A stretch of 64,000 nt of DNA from Symbiodinium kawagutii (GCA_009767595.1 VSDK01028694.1:7378-71377); one strand, 5' to 3'. Numbered from the stretch's first letter, positions 11,289 to 22,814 are shown. The notes: a model not told the origin generated them from the letters alone. Translations and numbers: made by a program.

Positions 11289-11581
11289 TTTGTGTGGTTG
11301 TCTTTTTTGGATAGGCCGAATTGAATTGACTCCGGTTCCTCACAATCAAATATCATCCGCAATGTTGACAAACCAAACAAGCCACTAGTCTTTGACTGAC
11401 TCAACTGTGAACAATGAGTATGCCAATATCCCAGGATGGCAAAAATATGTCCAAAATACCAGTAATTTATGGTAGCAGTAGCAGAGTAGTTCATGAATGG
11501 AGTCTGTACTGGTATACATGTATGCAACCATGCATGTGTATGTCAATATGTATTCTACATCACTTGCTTATGTAACTCCAG

Positions 11582-11630
11582 CCCTCAGACTTGGCCAAGC
11601 CCGCAAGGCTCATGAGAGCTTTGGGTTGGG
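11582..11630 (+). CDS. short exon candidate
   Basis: A 49-bp block between aactccag and GTGCCC. Reads PSDLAKPARLMRALGW. Splice borders and composition are reasonable, but the length is small. Confidence 0.3.
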
Positions 11631-12390
11631 GTGCCCATGCTGACCGGGTCCCTTCGTCCCAGGTCCGGCAACATTCCTGGTGTCGTTGGGGAGCACAGAT
11701 GTTGACAACCATGGGCAGGGGATGTGTAACAAATGGTTTTGGATCAATATAAACCATCCAAGAAGCATCCAAAAGCCATGGATAGTAGTTCACATCTCAA
11801 CAACGACTAGATCGCTCAGCTGTGAACAGCTGGGGTACCAGCGGGTATCATGGTATTGTCTCACAGCCAAATAGTTGAGACTTCACCACGCAATCTCCGT
11901 GTATGACCTGCTAGCGCTGCGGTGGTTGCAGTGGTGACGACTTGGTCATTGTTTTCTTCCTGCTTTTGAGAGTCAATGTCATTGCCTGCGGTTGAGGAGG
12001 GTTGTCACTGTCAAGACCACGTTTTTTCACTCCAATCTCGCTGAGCGAGAGCAACGGCATTCCATACACAAGTCAAGGTGTTTCACAAGCTTGTTCTGGC
12101 CAATTACGGCAGATTGCTAGACTTGTTTTCACTACTCGTTGCCTACCTCATGCGATAAATACCAGTAATGACAGTTGATATGCAACCAGAACACTGTCAA
12201 CATCCCGCAACATATTGACCTATTCATACTTTCTTCACTGCGGAAGAATCTTTTGGATGTTGGCATACCGGAATTTTCCACCCGCATTGATCGTCGACAT
12301 TGCAATTCAGTGGAGCGCCTGATCGGATGACTGTGGTGTAGGATGATCACTCGCAATGTGCAAACTCACAGGGAAAAGCACCAATATGCA

Positions 12391-12545
12391 AGGAGGTTTA
12401 ACCTCCTATAGTCATCTAGTCCTAGTGTTACACGGAACCTAAGGAGGAAATTTCCATTCCCATCCTATAGTCATCCCCATCTTATCTAGTCCTAGGATTA
12501 ACCTCCTTAGTTGCACGGGATTCTAAGGAGGAAATGTCCATCCCC
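12391..12545. repeat. imperfect tandem repeat of about 75 bp
   Basis: Two copies share atagtcatc, tctagtcctag and aaggaggaaat.tccat. Each contains short AACCTCCT/AGGAGG inverted elements. Confidence 0.7.
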
Positions 12546-12683
12546 TGGATGAAGCTTCACTTAGCTCCGCTCTGCCAGCACTCCATTGGCGACATTGGTG
12601 TGACACGACTCTACGTGAGGCACCGGGAAGCCTGGCCGTTTCACGACTCATCACTTCTTAACTCTATGTCATTAGCATGTCTG
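12534..12683 (+). CDS. 5' exon of a two-exon model
   Basis: ATG at 12534 opens 50 codons ending in CTG, directly followed by GTTAGT, which is the left border of a family B element. The peptide includes LYVRHREAWPFHDSSLLNSM. It joins in phase 0 to the frame at 12789. Translation through the element also stays open for about 10 codons to a TGA, but the coding character ends at the border. The family is unknown; the tail is mildly hydrophobic. Confidence 0.55.
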
Positions 12684-12788
12684 GTTAGTGGTTTGATTGG
12701 CATGTGTTTTTTTATGTGAGTAATTAATTATTAGCAAATGGTTTGTTGACAAGCATATTTTTCTATGTGGGTTGAAACCACCAACCAG
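12681..12788 (+). mobile_element. TIR family B element acting as a whole intron
   Basis: Left end CTGGTTAGTGGTTTGATT and right end GGGTTGAAACCACCAACCAG. The GT at 12684 and AG at 12788 lie inside the terminal repeats and bound a 105-bp phase-0 intron between two coding-like frames. The core resembles the other B copies (aaatggtttgttga). Confidence 0.75.
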
Positions 12789-12868
12789 ATTTTGAAATTC
12801 TCATGTCATGAAGTTTTGCGTTTCATAGCAACCATTACGATTCAGGGAGAATGGGTGCCCATCCAAAG
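12789..12868 (+). CDS. 3' exon of the two-exon model
   Basis: Begins directly after the CCAACCAG of the family B element. Reads ILKFSCHEVLRFIATITIQG and then EWVPIQ in phase 0, matching the upstream exon. A GTACCC donor follows 'atccaaag'; without it the frame continues to TGA at 12894. Confidence 0.5.
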
Positions 12869-13255
12869 GTACCCCAATACATCCTTGCGATTTTGATGAC
12901 ATGTGCTCAGAATTGTCCTGTTTGGAATACAGGTTTTTTTGCAACCGGATGTCATCTTCTAGATCTGGTCCGTTACATGCCTACATCGAGAAATAAGAGG
13001 TACATAGGGTGTATCACAAGTAGGTCACCTGTTTCACTTGACCAACTAGTTCGGTCATGGGAATCCGGGGATCCTGGAGCGAGCAGTGATGGTCAAGCCC
13101 CAAGTTGGTCGATCTGCGGAAAATCTGGGTTGGTTCATGGTGGTTGCTTGATGTATGTTGGTTGGATGTTTGTTTGTTGGTAAGTTGTTTGTTGGGTTGT
13201 TTCTGGAAGTACCCACCAACATCAACACTCACATCACTCACATCACCAAGTTGAG

Positions 13256-13353
13256 CCGCTGCACTCAAACCGGGCATCAACGACGAGTTCACCTTGCGGT
13301 GCTGGCTATCCAAGGAGCAGGGGCTGGGGCCCTGGGGCCGCGCTACAGGCTGA
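13256..13353 (+). CDS. exon candidate
   Basis: Open after 'aagttgag'. It encodes LKPGINDEFTLRCWLSKEQG and then LGPWGRATG before TGA. Two other frames are also open across the GC-rich block 13230-13460 (one reads ALQAEVSNLWRFAEQCLYVR). The block is very probably exonic, but which frame is used is unsure. Confidence 0.35.
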
Positions 13354-13613
13354 AGTGTCGAACCTGTGGCGATTTGCTGAACAGTGTCTCTACGTTCGGA
13401 GCCACAGCAGGGACCTTCCAAGGTCCTGAAGGCCATGGGTCTCCCCGGGATGCCAGACGCTGAACATACCATGGCAAGCCATCAACAATCTTTTGGAACC
13501 ATTGGACGACTTCTATCCGGCTAAGCTTGGTGCGGGCTGACCCAGATCAAGCACTTGATGGTTTATGATCACTGGCCAGTGATTGTGGACAAGTGCTGGT
13601 TGGTTCCTCATAT

Positions 13614-13717
13614 GGTGGTTTCTCAAACTAGGTTGCCCCAAAAATGGTTGGTTATATCAAGTTATATCAATAAATGGTTAGGATGATTTGGGGGTACCCC
13701 CATTTTGAGAGACACCC
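13614..13717 (+). mobile_element. TIR family A element
   Basis: Ends GGTGGTTTCTCAAACTAGG and CCCATTTTGAGAGACACCC. Flanked by ATAT and ACAT, a 4-bp duplication with one mismatch. Confidence 0.85.
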
Positions 13718-14056
13718 ACATTGATGAAGACAGTCATGATGTTGGTGGTTGATGGGTGGTGCTTGCCACCTTGTCAATTTCTGAGGTTGCTCATCCAGTG
13801 TTTGAAGCCCTGCATTTATCAACCATTCTGTGCTGGTTGGAGGAGTGGCTTGTACATTGACCGCTTTTTGTTGCCACCTCTTTACAATGGTAGACCAGTC
13901 CAGGCTAACATACCGCACTCCAAGATCAAATTCAAAATGAATGCATTGAAAACATGATTTGTACTGGGGGATGAGGTCATCAAATTATACAACCAATCGG
14001 CCGTTTATGTTGAAGGACATCCACGCAACTTTTCGATGGTCCTGCCACGGCATCCA

Positions 14057-14124
14057 GGTGCCGAAAGAAGAAGCAGATGGGACACATAGGAGCCGCTGCA
14101 CCGCTAGTGGTTCAGGAGGAAATG
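14057..14124 (+). CDS. exon candidate
   Basis: A 68-bp block between gcatccag and GTAGAC. One frame reads CRKKKQMGHIGAAAPLVVQE, and if unspliced it continues with MVDTILSGQSL to a stop. Coding character is good. The product is unknown. Confidence 0.4.
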
Positions 14125-15070
14125 GTAGACACCATCCTTTCTGGACAGTCCCTATGAAGCAAATAGCGTTTGTAAGTAGGAGGAAAAACCATAGGCTTTG
14201 GACACCTAAAGTTGTGAATATGGCTAATTCTATGCTGAATACGAAGTTTGTTCATTCCCCCCGTGGATGGACACCATCCAGCTTGGTTTCGGAGATACAC
14301 CAGGCATAGAGGATGACAGCTGCTGACCAACAGCGATGTTCAAAACCCAAGGTTGATCATGGGAAATGACATGATTCACTACACGTCAATCAAATGCCGT
14401 GATAGTACTAGGGGCATAGCAATGAACTAAGCATGTCATAGGACGACGACCTGGTGCCATTGGTTCGTGAATACGTTTAACCCGCTTACTTGTGGTGTAA
14501 TGAGCAGCTGGATCCCGCGTTATGATGTCAGTGGGTTCTCCCTTGACACGGCTTATGAACATGGATCTCCCAGTATTGCCTTCTCAACATGGATCCTGCG
14601 TTATGGTGTCAGTGGATCCCTGTTGCTGATCAATCGCCGATGTATGAAGCTGCCTGCCCCAGAGCAACACCTTTGTTCCAGCCGTTTCCTCATTGAGCCA
14701 TCTCCACAGATTAACCAACATTGCCGGCCACAACGGGCCACAACCAAAAGGCAGCTTTGGTACATTGTTTCGCAGAATGAAAGCAGTCATTTTGCAAATC
14801 AAAGCTGAGCGGACTGGGGTACCACAGAGCTAGGGCCATAAAAAAAGACCATCAACTCCATGAACCGGTAACTAGAAATGAATCAGCCACTAACTCAAAA
14901 TGCCAACCATGAATCACACATTGCCAACCAGAATCTACCATCACCTACCATTAATCAATCATTAGTCAGCCATCAATCATCCATTAACCAACCATGAAAG
15001 AAGCATTAGTCAACCATTAATCATCCACTCATTAATCAACCATGAATCAATCATGTTGTTGCTGTGAGGT

Positions 15071-16185
15071 CAACATTCTTCAACCATCCAACTCAATAAC
15101 AACTGACTATTGATTCATCAACAGTCACCAACCATCCAACTCAATAACAACTGATTATTGATTCATCAACATTCATCAACCATCCATCTCAATAAAAACT
15201 GACTATTGATTCATCAACAGTCACCAACCATCCAACTCAATAACAACTGATTATTGATTCATCAACGTTTGTCAACCATCCAACTCAATAACAACTGACT
15301 ATTGATTCATCAACAGTCACCAAGCATCCAACTCAATAACAACTGACTATTGGTTCATCAACAGTCACCAAGCATCCAACTCAAGAACAACTGAGTATGG
15401 ATTCATCAACATTTGTCAACCAGCCAACTCAATAACAACTGACTATTGGTTCATCAACAGTCACCAAGCATCCAACTCAAGAACAACTGACTATTCATTC
15501 ATCAACATTTGTCAACCATCCAACTCAACAACAACTGACTATTGATTCATCAACAGTCACCAAGCATCCAACTCTATAACAACTGATTATGGATTCATCA
15601 ACATTTGTCAACCATCCAACTCAACAACAACTGACTATTGATTCATCAACAGTAACCAAGCATCCAACTCAAAAACAACTGAGTGTGGATTCATCAACAT
15701 TTGTCAACCATCCAACTCAACAACAACTGACTATTGATTCATCAACAGTCACCAAGCATCCAACTCTATAACAACTGATTATGGATTCATCAACATTTGT
15801 CAACCATCCAACTCAACAACAACTGACTATTGATTCATCAACAGTAACCAAGCATCCAACTCAAAAACAACTGAGTGTGGATTCATCAACATTTGTCAAC
15901 CATCCAACTCAACAACAACTGACTATTGGTTCATCAACAGTCACCAAGCATCCAACTCAAAAACAACTGATTATTGATTCATCAACGTTTGTCAACCATC
16001 CAACTCAATAACAACTGACTATTGATTCATCAACAGTCACCAAGCATCCAACTCAAAAACAACTGATTATTGATTCATCAACGTTTGTCAACCATCCAAC
16101 TCAATAACAACTGACTATTGATTCATCAACAGTCACCAAGCATCCAACTCAAGAACGACTGAGTATGGATTCATCAAAATATATC
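15071..16185 (+). repeat. 48-bp minisatellite, about 23 units
   Basis: The basic unit is 48 bp (caaccatccaactcaa, caacaactga, ctattgattcat). Two unit types alternate (catttgtcaaccatcc and cagtcaccaagcatcc), giving a 96-bp higher-order period. Because 48 is a multiple of three, the frame encodes a 16-residue repeat (DSSTFVNHPTQQQLTI type), interrupted where caa becomes taa. Confidence 0.95.
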
Positions 16186-16273
16186 GACCATCTAATTCAT
16201 TTGTGAATCGTCAACATTCATCCATCAACCACCACTAACCATTGAGTCAGCACCGTTGTACCGGTTCCGCCAG

Positions 16274-16325
16274 AAGCTGCTGTGAACGGACGCAAGCCTG
16301 GGGCCGAGTCCGGTGTCCCAGCGAG
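16274..16325 (+). CDS. short exon candidate
   Basis: A GC-rich 52-bp block between ttccgccag and GTCAGA. One frame spanning the acceptor reads PPEAAVNGRKPGAESGVPAR. Weak evidence because of the length. Confidence 0.25.
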
Positions 16326-16369
16326 GTCAGAAATGCCTGGAGAGCCATGTTTTTTTGTTTTTACAGGGG

Positions 16370-16646
16370 TTAATACGGGATACTAAGGGGGATTGTAGGG
16401 TTTAATAAGGGATAATTACGAACAATAGTGGTTAAACAAGCAGGTAGTTTGATTGAATTTGCTAGGGCGGTTTTCGTAGGGGTTGACAATGGTTAATGTG
16501 TAGTACTTGGGGATTATATCTCCAACAATAATGTTCAAACAATTGATCTGGCCGGTGATTTGATTGACATGTTGTATTTTCCCTAGTATTTACAAGTGGT
16601 TGGTTGGTTGATGAATATTTTTCATGGGGGTTGAAACCAACAAGCA
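16370..16646 (+). mobile_element. composite repeat ending in a family B element
   Basis: The block 'gggtttaataagggataatta', then 'caacaatagtggtta' and 'agggcggttttcg', recurs at 54394-54575 in the same order. Both are followed by a family B element (here 16548-16646, ends CTGGCCGGTGATTTGATT and GTTGAAACCAACAAGCAG). The two copies suggest a larger mobile unit of about 280 bp. Confidence 0.65.
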
Positions 16647-16649
16647 GCG

Positions 16650-16990
16650 ACTAAAAAATATTATCCGAGGTTGTTCATAGTAGTCATGAATGAGTGTGAA
16701 GCTTATAGTTTAATTATATATGTTTAATTATAGTTTATGATTTATAACTATTAGCCAAGATGAGTTAGTGGTCATGAATGGTTTCCAAGTTATTCACAGT
16801 TCATACTGGATACAATTCATCGTTATGGTCACAACCAAGGTTGTTCATAGTGGTTAACATGGTTGATACTGATTGATACTGGTTATTGATGGTTGATTCA
16901 TGGTTATGAATGGTCATTGATAGTTATTGGTTGGTCATGGTGGTCATTAGGTTGACTAACTATTCAATTAGCTTCTTGACCATCATAGTT
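16650..16990. repeat. degenerate 'ggttcatagtggtta' repeats
   Basis: AT-rich, loosely repetitive GGTT/TCATGG sequence. No gene seen. Confidence 0.5.
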
Positions 16991-17041
16991 GACTTTGGTT
17001 GTTCATAATGATTCGCTGGAGGTATGTATCAAATATCCCTG

Positions 17042-17303
17042 CTTGGTGGACTGGAGGGCTCCTGGTAGAACCCTAAGGACCCCCAGCAGCACTGGATCTT
17101 GCTGTAGGTCCCGGCCTAGCTCATCTGGCTCGTGGGGGGTCTCAGAGGATGATGGAAGGCACAGCTGTCAAGCTTCTGAACAGAGCCTGGCTACTACTGG
17201 CCGTAGTCACGACAAACAAGTTGCTAGTAAACAGCCGGTGAAGCTGGTTGAGAGGATCAAGAACAATGCTGAACAAGAATGGTTGATTGTCAATGTTGGG
17301 TAG
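17042..17303 (+). CDS. ORF, Ser/Arg-rich, exon candidate
   Basis: The end of a 104-codon frame. It is Ser/Arg-rich at first, then reads SHDKQVASKQPVKLVERIKN up to TAG. GC-rich compared with the flanks. Not recognised. Confidence 0.3.
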
Positions 17304-17433
17304 ACACCTGGTTATTCACAAGGATGAATTGTAAATACCCATGGCCCGGCTGTTACCAAACCAGTGCAAAGGATTGCACTGGTGTTGACACTGCGAACTC
17401 TTGGATGTGAATCCTCGACACTCATGACCAGCG

Positions 17434-17670
17434 ATGGTGGCAGAACTCAGCCCTAGGAATTCGGGTCTGTCACCCATTGAAAGATCCAAGAATCCAAGAC
17501 GATACTCTTGCAGCACTCAAGATGGGGGTTCACCACAAGCTGTGGCTGCTCGTTTGCTAACCATGGTGCCTATCCCCCAGCAGCTGTTGCTCTACTGGCA
17601 TGATGGTATGGCTATGGCAAGTGGGAGAGGGCTACCCAAAGATCCACACAAAATCATCATATTGCAGTAA
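17434..17670 (+). CDS. ORF, 78 aa, exon candidate
   Basis: Mixed, protein-like composition (PQAVAARLLTMVPIPQQLLL, then YWHDGMAMASGRGLPKDPHK). It may be a terminal exon ending at TAA. It follows the frame at 17042-17303 on the same strand. The family is unknown. Confidence 0.35.
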   Translation: MVAELSPRNSGLSPIERSKNPRRYSCSTQDGGSPQAVAARLLTMVPIPQQLLLYWHDGMAMASGRGLPKDPHKIIILQ

Positions 17671-18150
17671 TCGAGAAACCAATGGAAATCATCGCATTTG
17701 GTGCACGGATTATTTTGAGACACACCCATGTACCCAAACTTGCTTCTAGTTCAGCATCCCAAAATCGTCCATGAAATTAATATCTATGGGACTATACACC
17801 AGGAGTTTTGCACCAAGTATGGCTTAGGATTAATCAGCGATCAATATCCAGTGTTGCAAATGATTCGCATTGAGACGTGTTCCTTAGCCAGGGCTTGTGG
17901 CCAACAATTCTAATTAATTAGTGAATTCAAAGTGAAAACAAGTGAAAATAGAGCCTCCTCCAAGCTGTGCCTGCCAAACCATGTCTCAAGATTAGCAATA
18001 AGTTATGATTAGTCTCACAATGGTTGCCATCAAATACTCCTGGCTAATGATTGACTTCAAAAATGATTGCTTTTGACTTCAACAGTGTTGCGAATGATCA
18101 GCAATTATTGTTAAAGTCAAGAATCACAGCTATTGGCATTTAACGCGCAG

Positions 18151-18225
18151 ACTCTGTTTGGTGCCACAGCGTTTGCGAGTTGGCAATCGTTAACAAAGCT
18201 GAAACATCAACCATTGGACCATTTG
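18151..18225 (+). CDS. exon candidate abutting a family A element
   Basis: Follows aacgcgcag. Reads TLFGATAFASWQSLTKLKHQ up to the edge of the family A element, whose first bases GGTGGT supply a possible GT donor. Confidence 0.35.
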
Positions 18226-18326
18226 GTGGTTTCGCAAAAATGGGAGTACCCCAAAAATGGCTGGTTTACTACTCAAAATGATTGTAACTGCATGCTTCGG
18301 GGGGTCCTCCATTTTGTGAAACACCC
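18225..18326 (+). mobile_element. TIR family A element
   Basis: Ends GGTGGTTTCGCAAAAATGGG and CCTCCATTTTGTGAAACACCC. Perfect 4-bp flanking duplication ATTT. Confidence 0.9.
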
Positions 18327-18689
18327 ATTTGACTTGCAAGTATGCTTTGCTGGTTTAATAATGGCTAACAGTGCGGCACCATTGTGAATAATGGTTAATG
18401 AAGCCTGCTAAGGGTGAACTTATGATGGTTCATAGTTGTTATTGCTTTTGATACCTGATTGTTATTAGATGTTATTAGTGGGTATTGGTTATTAATGGCT
18501 GTTGATGGAAAACCATAAGGGAATGATGGTTCATATCATCGTTATTGGTTACGATGAATGATTGCTATTAGTGGGTATTACCTCTTAATGGGTGTGAATG
18601 GTAGCCATTGGTGTATGATGGTTGAGAATGGTTGGGAAGGGTGGATTATCACACTGTAGCCGACCGCTCTAAGGCCACAGAACATTCAG

Positions 18690-18747
18690 CTTCGCAGCAA
18701 GTCTGGAGGAGCTGCCACTGAAGGGATGAAATCACCTGGGTTACCTG
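18690..18747 (+). CDS. exon candidate
   Basis: A 58-bp block from acattcag to GTAAGG. Reads LRSKSGGAATEGMKSPGLP, ending in phase 1. The donor is close to consensus. Confidence 0.35.
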
Positions 18748-19224
18748 GTAAGGTGATGGACTCCCCCAAAGTGCTAAGGATGAGGTATGTAGGTTCATTA
18801 TGGTCAATATCTTGAGACGCGTGTATTGTTCTTCAAAGAAACAGTTAGAATTTTGGTGTTCTGAGAAAATACAGCCCAAAGTGTTGCACGTTGGACCTTT
18901 GCACATTCAAGCTTATCAGCATTTTGATTGTTTCATCATCCTATACTGTAGGATGCTGCGGGAAATGCCATTGTGATGTTAGCCTGCTGGTCATCACCAT
19001 CAGCATGACAACAGCAAATGTTCTTTCTTACCCACGCAACACTAGTCATCACGAGTCATCACGGGTCTTCTGTCAGCAATATCATCACCACAGTTGTTTG
19101 TACTAGCTAACACTAGTTGCTGTAATCAAATTGGCCATCGTTGGCTTTGCTTGTGTTGTTTGAACCAAACTGGTATAGTTGACATGATTGTCAAGATCAT
19201 TGTTGGGGCCATCGTCAGAAGCAT

Positions 19225-19228
19225 CATG

Positions 19229-19264
<36 letters not shown>

Positions 19265-19266
19265 GT
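19225..19266. repeat. (ATC)n microsatellite
   Basis: About 13 ATC units followed by diverged ATC/AGC units. The ORFs across it on both strands are artefacts. Confidence 0.95.
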
Positions 19267-20129
19267 CATCATCAGCAGCAGCAGTAGCATTAGCAGCATC
19301 ATCATATTGCATCATCATTGCCATGATCCCACACATGGTGGTCATTATGATTATGTATGCTATCATTTTCACAAACGCAGTATAGAAATCAGTAGTTGTT
19401 ATCATGTTCATCATAGTGACCACTGCCATCAGCACTATCGTTGTCAGGAACCTCATAGCTCTTGTCACTTGACAAAAATCCACAAGTACAAATTCATGGC
19501 TGGTCAGTTCACCCCCTGTATCCGTGGTTCCCCCATCATTAACCAACAAGTCTTCCCACCCATTATTGTTGGTGAACTTATCTCCATAGTCAACCATTAC
19601 TAACCATCATTATCCTATTATAATCCACCATTCTTGTTCATGAACATATCCCCCCTGAACTTGTTGGTTTAGAGCTTGACCCAACTCGCCTCATCATGCT
19701 CCTCATCAAGGTCGACATAGTCATCGCTATCGATTCAATGGGCCGGGAATTGCCCGATTGCTCTCCGCTTTCGATTGCGTCATCCAGGATGGCGAGCCCC
19801 GAAGCAGGAGCTTCTGGTCCCTGTCCCCGCTGAAACTCCACACTCTGAGTATATTACGCATAATATATGATTCCATTTGTAGTTCTTCAACAAACTGGCA
19901 CTCACACATTGACGGATCTAATCGCATGTACTCAGTGGTACCCCCAAACGTTACGAGTTGGTTTATAAGCCACCATTCAGTATGGTTCTACCATAAAGAT
20001 GCTAGATACCCAAACGCATAATCAACAATTCTTAATTAACCTTGATCTTGAATCACCAAGGATCCAGGTTAATCATTGATTTCCCCTGAGTTAGTTCTCA
20101 ACCAAGGTGAACTGGACCGAAGTTCATAG

Positions 20130-20270
20130 GCCCGGGGTGCAACTACGCCGCAGGCACACGGCCCCACATTTCCGGGCCGCCCAAACCGCAAGCCGAAGGC
20201 CGGGCGGATCGTGGGCTCGCGCTCAGAGGGATCCCCTGGCAGACCGAGACAACATCGAAAACCATATCTG
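20130..20270 (+). CDS. GC-rich exon, 47 codons, phase 0-0
   Basis: Lies between gttcatag and GTTGAT. The chosen frame is basic and Pro/Gly-rich (PNRKPKAGRIVGSRSEGSPG), typical of a disordered segment. The other frames and the antisense are also open because the block is GC-rich. This frame is chosen because it joins in phase 0 to the well-supported exon at 20550. Confidence 0.4.
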
Positions 20271-20439
20271 GTTGATGGTTTCATAGGGAAACCATGGGAT
20301 TTTCTATGGTTAAGGTGGCTCATAGTAGTAGTTAAACATGGGGGATAACCAACAATATTAGCTGGTTGGTGGTTAATAATCGCCAATAGGTGTTGAGAAT
20401 AGGGGATAGGAACCAACAGTAACGGCCAACCAACCACCA

Positions 20440-20541
20440 TTTGGTTGTTTCTGAAACATGTAATATGCGTTTTTCAATATATGTGGAATGGTTGGTTGAT
20501 TGACTATATAATATGTTTTGAAGGGGTTGACACCACCAACC
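20440..20541 (+). mobile_element. TIR family B element
   Basis: Left end TTTGGTTGTTTCTGAAAC, core 'atggttggttgattga', right end GTTGACACCACCAACC. It lies inside the proposed intron 20271-20549 and stops 8 bases before its AG. Confidence 0.7.
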
Positions 20542-20549
20542 ACATATAG

Positions 20550-20735
20550 AACAACATGGAAAAGCTGCGGAAAATCCTAGAAGACCATAGAAAAGATATA
20601 TCAGATGAAAAACCTGGTCAGTTTCCCTATCCCAAATTGATGATTCAGGGATTGTGGAGGATGACCAAAGTTGAGTTTGTGGAAAAGGAAGCGTCCAGGA
20701 GTGCTGGAGAAGCCATCACGTTTGGGGCTGAATGA
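20550..20735 (+). CDS. terminal exon or small ORF (59 aa from ATG)
   Basis: After acatatag the frame reads NN and then a 59-residue segment from ATG 20556 to TGA 20735. It is Lys/Glu rich and helical (MEKLRKILEDHRKDISDEKP, then WRMTKVEFVEKEASRSAGEA). Composition is strongly protein-like. It can be the last exon of a gene whose previous exon is 20130-20270. No family is recognised. Confidence 0.55.
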   Translation, partial: NNMEKLRKILEDHRKDISDEKPGQFPYPKLMIQGLWRMTKVEFVEKEASRSAGEAITFGAE

Positions 20736-21415
20736 CCTTGAACTGTGACAATACGCTTGTTTGTTGAACTTCAGCATACAGATTTATGATTTTTTCTTTT
20801 TCCTGCATTTGCTAGGTATTCATATATGATAGCATATGTGTGTATGCTTCCATTGAGGAAGTAAGTTTGTGATTCGGGTAAAGATTGGCTCTTGTTGTGT
20901 TGGATATACTCTTGGAAGAGTATCACAAAATCATTGAGCTTGGTGATGGTGATCCCCTCAGGCCAGGTTGGGGTGGCGGGCCTTATTAAGAGGTGAAGTC
21001 AAGCATCAACCACTACTAATAACACGTCACGTGGCAGTGATGAATCACACAGCAGATTTTTCACTGCGCTTGCGCGGATACCTGTAGGAAAATTGTAGGC
21101 GGAATTCGCAGAATTCTGCCACAAAAAGGGCATGGTCTGGGCGCTACGCAACAAAACCAACTGGAGCAATCGACGGCATACCCTCATATGATCTAATATC
21201 CAGAGATATTCAGATCCAAGGTTCACCATTCTCAGTCGTTATCAACTATTGCTGCTGTGTGATATTTGAGCTCCGCAATGCTTAGGCTTAGACATCCCCT
21301 GCACGAATTGGGTACAGCAATCTGTGAACTTATGTCGGCCACAGAATGTGCACATGACGTGATGAGCAGGTGGTGAGCAGTGAGCAGTGTCGTTAGGTGT
21401 TCATTTTCTACCTGA

Positions 21416-21571
21416 TCATGTTGGGGGGTGATCCTCGACAGTGGGAATCCCTACCAGCTACCAGGGAATGGCACGAGGATCACCATCATCCCATGGGGAG
21501 GTCCAGTGGTGACGCTGATTTGTCTTGTCCTGCAGCGCTTCTTTGACATGGCCGCAAGCGGACAAGGATAG
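21416..21571 (+). CDS. start-less coding block
   Basis: Open for 51 codons to TAG. Reads GVILDSGNPYQLPGNGTRIT, then a hydrophobic stretch VVTLICLVLQRFFDMAASG. Codon use is GC-ending. Internal AG/GT sites (ctaccag, GGTCCA) allow smaller exons. The family is unknown. Confidence 0.45.
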   Translation, partial: SCWGVILDSGNPYQLPGNGTRITIIPWGGPVVTLICLVLQRFFDMAASGQG

Positions 21572-21635
21572 CACACCATCTGATACCATTTGGAGCAGCC
21601 CTTGCATAGATGTTTGGGGAATGGGTCAATGTTAG

Positions 21636-21716
21636 CCATGAATCATGGGGAAATATCACCACCAATGATAAGGCTAAGCAAGGTACACCAGGGGTACGGG
21701 CTTTTGACCCATAGTG
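21636..21716 (+). mobile_element. TIR family D, diverged copy
   Basis: Shares 'accaggggtacggg.ttttgaccca.ag' with the copies at 3728 and 10199. The left end is not clear. Confidence 0.5.
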
Positions 21717-22171
21717 ATTTTGGGGTTGAAGCTCTCCTTTGGGTACACTTTGGTCAGATGTGAAATCCAGCCTAGAACAACTTCTAGCTGGTGAGTATGT
21801 GAGCCTTGAATCGGACCTACCTGGTCTATGTCGACAAAGCAGAACGTGCTACACGGGTCGGACGTCCCTGCTTTTCCATCTAATTTGGGACTGATCCCCG
21901 ATCCGTTGAGAATAATTGCAGAAGGGGCTGGTTCACTTGGGCCACCCGAGTCGAGTACCATGATTTGAAAACACCACATCTAGATGGTGAACATTGCAAG
22001 ATCAATTTGCAAACACGCAAATATATGCTCATTATTGGTTGGGCACTTTGCATGGGACCAGCTGTCGAGTAGTTTGTCAATGAGATGTGGGAAGATTTCT
22101 GCAACCAGAAGGCACAAATGGATGGATTGCAACCCACTCATCAGCATAAGTAGCTGCCATCATTCGCACAG

Positions 22172-22211
22172 CGCCTGCGAGATGTCCAGGACTTCCGGGG
22201 GACAGTGAAAG
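22172..22211 (+). CDS. short exon candidate with consensus donor
   Basis: A 40-bp block between cattcgcacag and GTGAGC. Reads RLRDVQDFRGTVK. The borders are very good. Confidence 0.35.
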
Positions 22212-22814
22212 GTGAGCTTTAGCAGGTATTTCTTCATATTTCTATGTACTTCATATATTTATATTTGTATCGAAATATGTTTGTATAGAATTCGATAAGT
22301 TTGAATAAGTTGGTATTTTGCTGTCTTATATGCTAAGATATGTGTCTTTGAATATTTAAATACTTCTGTAATCATATGTATATCTGTCAAGTCTATACCT
22401 TTCAAAATGAACACGTTTGAATCCATTCAGTATGGCATTGATGGCATTGATGGCTATGCCGCCCATTGAACGGATGGCCAGGAGTACTGTCGGTTCAAAG
22501 TTGGCGCCAGCTCTCCTTTTGCTTGTGATAGCAGGTTGATGGAACACAATCTGGCTGTAGCATCTTCAAAGATTTATGTAACAATACTAATGTATGATTG
22601 CACAATGTATCCATACAAGGAGGCATTTAGATTGCAAATTCATGTTTTTTAAGGATGGATGCATAATGTACTCCGAAGCACAGAGCTGCTCTGACAAAAA
22701 GATCTGGGAACCTGGGCATGCCACTTTGTATGGACACCTCGACATGAGGATACATGAGGTATTCACCACCTTATCTAGATGGGTCTGTCTTGACTGGCTC
22801 ACGGCGGAAATCAG

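Noticed and set aside
11213-11527. Poly-Asp/poly-Met ORFs over (ATC)n arrays (also at 19103, 37863 and 55003)
   Set aside because: Microsatellite artefacts.
15071-16185. Regular array considered as CRISPR
   Set aside because: Units are contiguous with no unique spacers, and the DNA is eukaryotic in character.
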